Assembly: GCF_030818255.1 (NCBI RefSeq)
Contig: NZ_JAUTAG010000001.1
Location: forward strand, 3,286,001 to 3,350,000
Direction of reading: 5' to 3'
Length of the DNA stretch: 64,000 bases
DNA from: Microbacterium sp. SORGH_AS_0969
GTDB taxonomy: Bacteria; Actinomycetota; Actinomycetes; Actinomycetales; Microbacteriaceae
In this document: positions 57,746-64,000 of the stretch, in pieces
How positions within the stretch are numbered: position 1 is the first letter of the stretch
Layout: each line of letters begins with the position of its first letter
The notes under the pieces: model-generated
Database searches by the model: none
What the model was told of the DNA's origin: nothing
What the model saw: the letters and a program-made list of their open reading frames with translations, nothing else
Translations under genes and position numbers: made by a program

Positions 57746-60024
57746 GCTCGACCGCGGGACTCGTCCCCCGATCTCTGCAAAGGGTGAGCGACGGGGCCAA
57801 TCTCGAGGAGCGGCGCCTCTCCCTCGATCGTGCCGTGCGCCGGATGCTCGGCGCGGTAACCGTCCGTCACCCTGTCGCCGCCGTGCCCTCCGTGACAGAT
57901 CGGCTCGGCCTTCCGTGGCACGTTCCAATGGTGTCAACTCCCATCAGGCCACGAGCCGAGCGTGCCTCGGTCGATGCAACCGGCTTTCTTCCGCACATCC
58001 AGGGGCTGAGGGCGATCGCCGTTCTGGGGGTCGTGGTTTTCCATCTGTGGCCGAGGATGCTGCCGGGAGGGTTCGCCGGCGTCGACGTCTTCTTCGTCAT
58101 CTCCGGCTTCCTGATCACCGGACACCTTGCTCGCGAACTGAGCCGAACCGGCACGGTCCGACTGGCGGCGTTCTGGGCCCGGCGTGCTCGACGACTCCTG
58201 CCCGCGGCGCTGATCGTTCTGTGCTTCTGCGCGATCGTCGTCTCGACACCCACCCTCGCTCCGCTCTCGGCGCTACCCCTGAGAGTGAAGGAGATCGTCG
58301 CCTCTACCTTCTATGTCACCAACTGGCACCTCGTCACCACGTCCGCGAACTACTTCGGCGACTCGAACAGTCCGACCTTCGCACGGCACTACTGGTCGCT
58401 TTCTGTCGAGGAGCAGTTCTACCTCGTGTGGCCACTGGCAATCCTGCTCGGCGCTGCGATCGGCCGGCGTCTCACCGGTCGGACAAGAGCGGGCGTCGTG
58501 GGCGCGGTCGTGCTCATGACGTGCGTGAGCCTCATGGCCAGCGTGTGGTTCACCGCGTTCAGCCCGGCGGCGGCGTATTTCGCCACCTTCACCCGTGTGT
58601 GGGAGTTCGGCGCGGGTGCGCTGCTCGCCCTGCTCCCCACACTCCATCCGAAACCGGTGTGGTGCCGCGTCCTGCTGGGATGGCTCGGACTCGCCGGTCT
58701 GGCAGCATGCTTCGCGCTCCTGAGCGACGCCGTCCACTTCCCCGGTTCCGCGGCCCTGCTTCCGGTGCTCTCGACCGTCGCGGTCATCGCTGCGGGCGCG
58801 GACGGCCCGTGGTGGTTCCCCGCCAGACTCATCTCCCTGCCGCCGTTCGCGTTCGTCGGGAAGATCTCGTACAGCCTCTACCTCTGGCATTGGCCGCTGA
58901 TCCTGATCGCACCGGCTCTCGCGTGGTGGTCGGGAACCGGCGCACAGATGCTCTGCCTGCTCGTCGTCACCATCGTCTTTGCGTGGCTGACGCAGCGTTT
59001 CATCGAGGACCCCGTTCGTTCTTGGCATCCCTTACGCGACGCGAGACCACGACGGACATTTCTCGTCGCGGCCGGCGCCATGTTGCTCGTCTCTCTCCTG
59101 AGCGTCGGCCTCGCAGCAGCGAACTTTCCTCGGTATCTCGCGGGCGAGGCGACGATCACGCAGTTGCAGTCGGAGCCCGGCCCGTGCGTCGGCGCACATC
59201 AGGTCCTCGACGCGGGCTGCGCGGAGACCGTGCACGAGGGGTATGCACCCGAAGCGGCGATTGCCGGGATGGATCTCCCTCCCGCCTCGCAGTGTCTTGC
59301 CCAATTCGGAGATGACCGGGTGGCGCCCTGTTCATTCGGTGCTTCCGATCCCGCTGCGCCTGAGGTGCTTCTCATCGGAGACAGTCATGCGTTCCAGTAC
59401 ATCGACGTTCTCGCGAAGAGCGCGGTCGAGAAGGGGTGGCGTCTGACGACGGTACTGAAAGGCGGCTGTCCGTGGAACACGACAGCGCTGAGCGAGGAAG
59501 TGCCGTTCGCGCGCGTGTGCGCGACCTGGCAGGAGAATGTCTCGGCCTGGCTCCGTGACCAGAAGCCGGATGTCGTCGTGACGTCAGCGTTCGCAAGAAC
59601 CCACTTCTCCGCCGAGGGGCACGCGACCGCGACGGACGCTGCCGCCGATGGTTTCCGTCTCGCGTGGGAGAGCATGTCGAATCGGGGCACTCCGATCGTC
59701 GCAATCCGCGACAATCCGACTTTCGCGACCAACCCCAACATCTGCCTGCTGAACCGCGAGCCGGTTGACTGCCGTGCACCACGGAGCGAGGCGCTACCCG
59801 CACTCGACCCCATGCTGCTCGCGGCTGAGAGTGTCGACGGCATTCTCGTCATCGACAACACCGAGGTGTTCTGCGACCAAGATCGCTGTTCACCGGTTAT
59901 CGGCGGCCGTAACGCGTATCGCGATTCTGACCACCTCACGGCGAGCTTCGCCGCCACCTTGGGAGACAGAGTCGTCGCCGGTATCAGTCGGGCGCTCGAG
60001 GCCGACACACCGCGTGGTCCATGA
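57730..60024 (+). CDS. OafA/YrhL acyltransferase with C-terminal SGNH domain
   Basis: A two-domain membrane enzyme. The acyltransferase part reads FLPHIQGLRAIAVLGVVVFH (catalytic His), GVDVFFVISGFLITGHLARE, ARRARRLLPAALIVL and HYWSLSVEEQFYLVWPLAIL, with ten helices. After the last helix an extracytoplasmic SGNH hydrolase domain begins: EVLLIGDSHAFQYIDVLAKS (Ser of GDS), VVTSAFARTHFS and RDSDHLTASFAATL (Asp-His). This layout is that of O-acetyltransferases of peptidoglycan and polysaccharides. The GTG at 57730 follows a GGAGGAGG ribosome-binding site and overlaps copy 2; ATG 57928 is an alternative that would give 698 aa and remove an atypical 66-residue N-terminus. Confidence 0.85.
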   Translation: MVRGVSSTAGLVPRSLQRVSDGANLEERRLSLDRAVRRMLGAVTVRHPVAAVPSVTDRLGLPWHVPMVSTPIRPRAERASVDATGFLPHIQGLRAIAVLGVVVFHLWPRMLPGGFAGVDVFFVISGFLITGHLARELSRTGTVRLAAFWARRARRLLPAALIVLCFCAIVVSTPTLAPLSALPLRVKEIVASTFYVTNWHLVTTSANYFGDSNSPTFARHYWSLSVEEQFYLVWPLAILLGAAIGRRLTGRTRAGVVGAVVLMTCVSLMASVWFTAFSPAAAYFATFTRVWEFGAGALLALLPTLHPKPVWCRVLLGWLGLAGLAACFALLSDAVHFPGSAALLPVLSTVAVIAAGADGPWWFPARLISLPPFAFVGKISYSLYLWHWPLILIAPALAWWSGTGAQMLCLLVVTIVFAWLTQRFIEDPVRSWHPLRDARPRRTFLVAAGAMLLVSLLSVGLAAANFPRYLAGEATITQLQSEPGPCVGAHQVLDAGCAETVHEGYAPEAAIAGMDLPPASQCLAQFGDDRVAPCSFGASDPAAPEVLLIGDSHAFQYIDVLAKSAVEKGWRLTTVLKGGCPWNTTALSEEVPFARVCATWQENVSAWLRDQKPDVVVTSAFARTHFSAEGHATATDAAADGFRLAWESMSNRGTPIVAIRDNPTFATNPNICLLNREPVDCRAPRSEALPALDPMLLAAESVDGILVIDNTEVFCDQDRCSPVIGGRNAYRDSDHLTASFAATLGDRVVAGISRALEADTPRGP

Positions 60025-60115
60025 CGATGGGAAGCGGCGAGACAATGAGTCGCGGAGCAGGCTCTTCGTCGCCTCGCCTCCGCATCACCGAACCCGCGGG
60101 GGTTAGCCTGACCCC

Positions 60116-60811
60116 GTGAGCACCCCCGATATCGACGGCTTCCGCACCCGCCCCGAGCATCGGTGGCCGGTGCTCATCGCTCTCGCCGTCGGAACCGGCC
60201 TGTACGCGGTCCTCCCGAGCGATGCCTCGGGCGCGCTGCGCTATGTCGTCGTGATCGCCGGCGTGCTCTGCGCGATCCCAATGATCGTGACCAATCCAGC
60301 ACGCCTGACCCGCGAGACCCGCGTCGGGCGCGGCTTCGCCCTAGGCTTCACCGTGGTGCTGCTGGGCGCCAATCAGGTCGCCTTCTTCCTTCTCGTTCGC
60401 CAGTTGCTGCTGGGCGAGGGGAGCGGCGCGACCACCCTGCTCGGCGCCGCACAGGTCTGGGCGATCAACGTGATCGGTTATGCCGTCGTCTACTGGGAGA
60501 TGGACCGAGGCGGTCCGATCGCCCGCCGCCGCGACGCGCGCGACGACCTTCCTCCCGCCGACTTCCAGTTCCCTCAGGACTCCGACCGTGACGCCGTCCG
60601 CGAGGTGGCGCGGCGCTCCTCCGACGTCGAGGACTGGGCGCCGGGGTACGTCGACTACCTCTACTTCTCGGCATCCAACGCGATGGCGTTCAGCCCGACC
60701 GATGTCATGCCGCTGAGTGCGCGCGCCAAGATGTTCATGATGGTGCAGGCGATCTCGGGATTCGCGCTTCTCGCGCTCGTGATCGCACGGAGCGTGAACA
60801 TCCTGAGTTGA
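60116..60811 (+). CDS. DUF1345-like membrane protein
   Basis: A 231-aa membrane protein with about five helices: WPVLIALAVGTGLYAVLPSD, LRYVVVIAGVLCAIPMIVTN, GFALGFTVVLLGANQVAFFL, and a C-terminal pair enclosing DYLYFSASNAMAFSPTDVMP followed by MFMMVQAISGFALLALVIAR. That last block (D-Y-LYFS......F...DV) matches the conserved end of DUF1345 proteins and recalls pore-loop channels. The region between residues 125 and 175 is charged and cytoplasmic. Function unknown. It ends 8 bp before tRNA-Val, which is on the opposite strand. Confidence 0.65.
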   Translation: MSTPDIDGFRTRPEHRWPVLIALAVGTGLYAVLPSDASGALRYVVVIAGVLCAIPMIVTNPARLTRETRVGRGFALGFTVVLLGANQVAFFLLVRQLLLGEGSGATTLLGAAQVWAINVIGYAVVYWEMDRGGPIARRRDARDDLPPADFQFPQDSDRDAVREVARRSSDVEDWAPGYVDYLYFSASNAMAFSPTDVMPLSARAKMFMMVQAISGFALLALVIARSVNILS

Positions 60812-60819
60812 CGGCGGAG

Positions 60820-60892
60820 TGGGCCCTGCCGGGATCGAACCGACGACATCCACGGTGTAAACGTGGCGCTCTACCAGCTGAGCTAAAGGCCC
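60820..60892 (-). tRNA. tRNA-Val (TAC)
   Basis: A 73-nt cloverleaf on the minus strand. Acceptor arms GGGCCTT and AGGGCCC pair over 7 bp with one T-G; discriminator A. Anticodon stem CCACG/CGTGG holds the loop TTTACAC, anticodon TAC (plus-strand GTA at 60857-60859). T-arm GGTTCGATCCC. CCA is not encoded. Confidence 0.96.
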
Positions 60893-60906
60893 GGGATGCC
60901 TCGAGT

Positions 60907-62205
60907 CTAGCGGGCGGGCGAGACCGGACCCTCCTCGAGCGAACGCGCGCAGAGATCGACGAGGAACATGTACACGGCGCGGCTCGGATCGGCGAGCAGG
61001 TCATGCGCGCCGTCGGCCGGTGGGATCACGCGCTTCCATCCGCGACCCGGGACGATCGCGTCGTAGCGTTCCCGCCGCGCTCCCTGAAGAAGCACGTCAG
61101 TCCATCCGCCGGTCCCCGGACCCACCGCCTGTTCGAGTTCCGCCGTCGCCACCGACATCGGCTCGGCGTCGTCGATCGGCCAGAACGGCTCGAGCCCGAT
61201 CCACGCGGCGACGAACGCGGGCACGTGCTCGGGAACGACCAAAGCGATGTGGCGACGTTCCGGATCGGCGATCGCGGCACCCGCGTTCAGCTCGCCGATC
61301 GAGGGGTCGTGCGCGATCACGACGCCGCGAGGACCGGCGAACGCCACGAGGACGGCGGCTTGCCCTCCGCGCCGGACCCGGGCGACGAGCAGCGGGGTGC
61401 GCGAACCAAGAGCCGAGGCGACAGCCGTGCCCGTCGGAGTGAGCGCGGCCCCCTCGTCGATGAAGCCCGCCGCGAGCAGTTCGGCCGCGGCATCCGTCCC
61501 TCTCACCCGACGGGGGAGGGTCCCGGATCCGGGGCCCCGGCGCGTGCGCGACGCACCCGCCCGCAGCTCGGTGAGAGCCGCGGTCGAGACGACGGGAGCG
61601 GTCGTGGCGAAAGCCGGGGGAGCGAACGGGGCGAGAGCCTCGAGCGGGAAGCCGACACGCGTCGAGGCGTCGGCGTCGGCGGGAGCGGCACCCACCGATC
61701 GCGCCGCCGCCTCGACCTCGCCGGCATCGGCGGTGAGACGCAGCTGCGCGGCGATCCACGAGAAGACCGGGCCCACTGCTCCGAGCTGAGCGGGGGTGGC
61801 GCTGGCGGACAGGTGCACGTGGTGCGTCCCCGTCGCCCACACCGTCTTCGTCACGACGACGTCGGTCGCGCCCGCCGGGTAGACGAAGGTGATGCATCGC
61901 GCGCGGGCGAGGGTGGCATCCGGATTCTCGTCCCACAGGTCGACGCCCACCACCCGGGCTCCGGGATGCTGCTGGCTCGAGGCGAGGATCGCGGCCGCGG
62001 ACGCGTCGGTGAGCGGCGCGGTGCTGTCCACCAGCGTCAGGACGAGGTTGGGCTGGAAGACGTCCTGCCGCTCGCGGAGGGTGAGCACGAGTTCGGCGCC
62101 CTGGTACTCCGAAGCGACGAAGCTGTCGGGATAGGTAACGATCGCGTGCGGGGTCCGTACCTCAAGGACGTCGGGAACGCGTCGGTCGGCGGTCGAGAAC
62201 TTCAC
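60907..62205 (-). CDS. T7SS-cluster hypothetical protein
   Basis: A 432-aa soluble protein. Residues 1-175 form an alpha/beta domain (TPHAIVTYPDSFVASEYQGA, QPNLVLTLVDSTAPLTDASA, RARCITFVYPAGATDVVVTK, HHVHLSASATPAQLGAVGPV) somewhat like LpqN/LpqT-type domains. An Ala/Pro-rich linker leads to a second region with AAAELLAAGFIDEGAALTPT, RTPLLVARVRRGGQAAVLVA and AELEQAVGPGTGGWTD, similar in layout to EspG-type chaperones. Neither assignment is firm. Its GTG overlaps the stop of the small membrane gene by 4 nt; all genes of this operon overlap. It probably has an accessory role with the secreted protein encoded upstream. Confidence 0.6.
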   Translation of the reverse strand: MKFSTADRRVPDVLEVRTPHAIVTYPDSFVASEYQGAELVLTLRERQDVFQPNLVLTLVDSTAPLTDASAAAILASSQQHPGARVVGVDLWDENPDATLARARCITFVYPAGATDVVVTKTVWATGTHHVHLSASATPAQLGAVGPVFSWIAAQLRLTADAGEVEAAARSVGAAPADADASTRVGFPLEALAPFAPPAFATTAPVVSTAALTELRAGASRTRRGPGSGTLPRRVRGTDAAAELLAAGFIDEGAALTPTGTAVASALGSRTPLLVARVRRGGQAAVLVAFAGPRGVVIAHDPSIGELNAGAAIADPERRHIALVVPEHVPAFVAAWIGLEPFWPIDDAEPMSVATAELEQAVGPGTGGWTDVLLQGARRERYDAIVPGRGWKRVIPPADGAHDLLADPSRAVYMFLVDLCARSLEEGPVSPAR

Positions 62206-62531
62206 GCGCGGCCGCCTTTCGTCGTCGGGTCGCCGCGCAGGGTGAGGTACCACGCGGGGAGAAGGAAGCGGGGGAGCCAGAACGCCCCGACGATCGCCAC
62301 GACGAGCAGGATCGCCGCGACCGCGAGCAGGACGAAGAACACCTCTCGCGAGTACGACTCCACGAGCAGGGCCACGGATGCCACGGCGAACGCCGCACCC
62401 AACCACAGCCAGGCGAATCCGATCGTGCTGCCGAATCCGCGGCGCGCGCGGATCCACCCCTTCCATCGACCGGTGTAGGCGACGACGCCGAGAACGAGGA
62501 ACACGACCCCGAGGAGAAGCCCGACGGTCAC
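62202..62531 (-). CDS. Small membrane protein of the T7SS-type operon
   Basis: A 109-aa protein with three hydrophobic helices: VGLLLGVVFLVLGVVAYTGR, STIGFAWLWLGAAFAVASVA and VFFVLLAVAAILLVVAIVGA. The linkers are basic (RWKGWIRARRGFG), and the C-terminus is RGDPTTKGGRA. No family is recognised. Its GTG overlaps the stop of the 405-aa protein by 4 nt, so it is made together with it; a role as membrane-located immunity or as an export partner is possible but unproven. Confidence 0.65.
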   Translation of the reverse strand: MTVGLLLGVVFLVLGVVAYTGRWKGWIRARRGFGSTIGFAWLWLGAAFAVASVALLVESYSREVFFVLLAVAAILLVVAIVGAFWLPRFLLPAWYLTLRGDPTTKGGRA

Positions 62532-63745
62532 AGGACGTTCCCCGGCTGCGCCCCGATCGGCCCCGGCGCCATGATCTCGACGTTCTCTTGACGGACGTCG
62601 TCCACCACGTCCTGCGCGACCGCTTGACCGCCCATGCCACCCAGGACGCCGCCGATCACACCGCCGATGATCCCGCCGATGATGGTTCCCGGGCCGGGGA
62701 AGATCGATCCGATGCTCGCACCGAGGAGAGCGCCGCCCCAGCCGCCACCGGCTCCACCCGCGACGGACGCGCTGCCGATCACGACGGTGTCGACGACGGC
62801 CTCTTCCTGCCGCTGATCCTCCGACCAGTCCGGGTGCCGCGTGAGGGTGTCGTTGTAGCTCTCGCCGTATACACCCCAGTACGTGAGTCCGGCGCCGAGC
62901 AGCCCCAGCGCCTTACCGGCGCGGCCGGCCCACTCCGGTGGCGTGCCCACTTTGTCGGGAGCGAACTGCGGCTGGCCCTGCCAGCCCGGCAGACCCGAGA
63001 CGCGGGGAGGGGTGTCGGGCAGCAGATTGCTCTCGAGCATCAGGATGCCGGAGGGGCTGCGCACCCACACCTGTCCATCGATCATGGTGCGCGGCCACGT
63101 CGGGTTGATCTGGCCCGCGGTGAGCGTGATCTCGTCGGGCAGGAGGGCTCCGGGACCCGGGACCATGAGCGTGCCGCGGTACCGCTGCAGGAGCTCGGCG
63201 GCGAGACCCTGCGTGCCCGAGCCGATGTTGCCGTTGACGATCTCGAGGCCGTCGTTCATCGACCACGAGGCTGACGTCCGAAGCGCGCGCAGCGCTCGCG
63301 CGCACTCCTGGTCGGCCGCGACCACATCGCCCTCGAACACCGATCGCCTCTGCGCGACGTCCCACACCGTGGGGGCGCTCGGGTCACGGTCGTCCATCGG
63401 CAGGTCGAGCTGCTCGTCGACGGTGGCGAGGTCGGCCACCAGGGCGGCGCGCCGCGCCTCGAGCGACGTCAGGGTGTCGGCGTAGGTCCGCAGGGCCGAG
63501 ACGGCAGCCGTGAGAGCGGTCTCGAGGTCGTCGACGGTCGTCGGCACAGGCGCCATCGCGCCGTACGCCGTCTGCGCTTCGGGAGCGTGATAGACCGCGC
63601 TCAGACCACCCCAGGTGGTCGTGATGTCGGTCGAGGCGTCGTCGAGTCCGTCCAATGCCGCGGCGAGGGTGTCGGCGGCCGCCGATACCGCTGCCGAGCT
63701 GGGCACCGTGACGAGCGGCCCGGTTCCGGTGAACGGCGTGCTCAC
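62528..63745 (-). CDS. WXG/LXG-like secreted protein with Gly-zipper C-terminus
   Basis: A 405-aa protein. Residues 1-120 form a helical hairpin with TTWGGLSAVYHAPEAQTAYG at the turn (Trp-Gly-Gly, a WXG-type motif), typical of T7SS substrates. The middle part (EIVNGNIGSGTQGLAAELLQ, DEITLTAGQINPTWPRTMID) is unassigned. Residues about 315-375 are a Gly-rich hydrophobic stretch (VIGSASVAGGAGGGWGGALL, then GPGTIIGGIIGGVIGGVLGG) resembling membrane-inserting or pre-toxin regions. No Sec signal. It may be a membrane-acting toxin or a structural secreted protein. It overlaps both neighbours by 4 nt. Confidence 0.65.
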   Translation of the reverse strand: MSTPFTGTGPLVTVPSSAAVSAAADTLAAALDGLDDASTDITTTWGGLSAVYHAPEAQTAYGAMAPVPTTVDDLETALTAAVSALRTYADTLTSLEARRAALVADLATVDEQLDLPMDDRDPSAPTVWDVAQRRSVFEGDVVAADQECARALRALRTSASWSMNDGLEIVNGNIGSGTQGLAAELLQRYRGTLMVPGPGALLPDEITLTAGQINPTWPRTMIDGQVWVRSPSGILMLESNLLPDTPPRVSGLPGWQGQPQFAPDKVGTPPEWAGRAGKALGLLGAGLTYWGVYGESYNDTLTRHPDWSEDQRQEEAVVDTVVIGSASVAGGAGGGWGGALLGASIGSIFPGPGTIIGGIIGGVIGGVLGGMGGQAVAQDVVDDVRQENVEIMAPGPIGAQPGNVL

Positions 63746-64000
63746 GGCTGAACGCCGCTCATCGTCGACTGCGTCTGCGCCGCCATGTCGTCGTCGGCCT
63801 GCTCGTAGAACGAGATCACGCTCTCGGTCGTCTCGGTGACCGTGCTGACGTGCCGTCGGAGAGCGGCGAGGCGGATCAGGAACGGGTCGGCGGCAACCTC
63901 GCTGAGCGCGGTCGAGGTCTCACCGTCGCCGACAGCCGTCTGGACTGCGTCGAAGGCGTTCGCGGTCGCGGTCACGACATCGTCGATGGCCTGGGCGTGT
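63742..64000 (-). CDS. Small T7SS-type (EspC/WXG-like) protein, 5' end missing
   Basis: The frame is open to the right edge, reading HAQAIDDVVTATANAFDAVQ at the edge, so the start lies outside; the GTG at 63975 is probably internal. Visible part is at least 86 residues, all helical: ADPFLIRLAALRRHVSTVTE, TESVISFYEQADDDMAAQTQ, with a FYEQADDD segment like the YxxxD/E export motif of T7SS substrates. Its stop overlaps the start of the 405-aa gene by 4 nt. It probably pairs with that protein for export. Confidence 0.6.
   Translation of the reverse strand, partial: HAQAIDDVVTATANAFDAVQTAVGDGETSTALSEVAADPFLIRLAALRRHVSTVTETTESVISFYEQADDDMAAQTQSTMSGVQP

Overview
This 64 kb window is chromosomal DNA from a high-GC Gram-positive actinobacterium, most likely Microbacteriaceae and plausibly Microbacterium. 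The evidence is the very GC-rich third codon position, frequent GTG starts, 4-nt ATGA gene overlaps, the recO-uppS pair, the aceE-fasR-fabD-fabH-acpP-fabF block with DUF3145 beside it, and secretion-related WXG100/RHS genes. Assignment is by gene content and order only; no rRNA is present.

Layout. 0-6.5 kb: 3' part of leuA, a SAM methyltransferase and a MOSC protein, then a glutaryl-CoA dehydrogenase/CoA-transferase pair and a TRIC/YicG-type membrane protein. 6.6-17 kb: an accessory island with a WXG100 protein, an 1803-aa RHS/YD-repeat polymorphic toxin, a likely cognate DUF6188 immunity gene, a decayed orphan toxin domain, and a string of small immunity-type genes including duplicates. 17-24.7 kb: housekeeping genes recO, uppS, a DsbA-family protein, dus (frameshifted), dgt, dnaG, an ABC ATPase and tRNA-Asn. 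24.8-26 kb: a complete IS256-family (IS1249-like) insertion sequence with an 8-bp target duplication. 26-30.5 kb: glutaminase, a lipoprotein with a glutathionylspermidine synthase homologue, peptide deformylase, a DMT-type transporter and tRNA-Met.

30.6-33.7 kb: a core-MetE/DUF1852 pair (MesD-MesX type methionine synthase) divergent from a LysR regulator. 33.7-44.5 kb: a methyltransferase, two CNNM/CorC-type membrane proteins behind a structured leader, a GntR-regulated ABC transporter with a clear operator, a two-component system divergent from an exported Pro-rich protein, an anchored secreted protein and DUF3145. 44.5-52.2 kb: type II fatty acid synthesis cluster (fabD frameshifted) with its activator fasR and aceE. 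52.5-60 kb: two tandem modules, each a Tat-exported beta-helix protein overlapping a membrane acyltransferase. 60-64 kb: a DUF1345-like membrane protein, tRNA-Val, and an overlapping T7SS-associated operon that runs off the right edge.

Themes. Inter-bacterial competition dominates 6.6-17 kb and probably the right edge. Cell-surface modification dominates 52-60 kb. The core blocks are conventional, except for apparent single-indel frameshifts in dus and fabD, which may be sequencing errors because fabD is normally essential.
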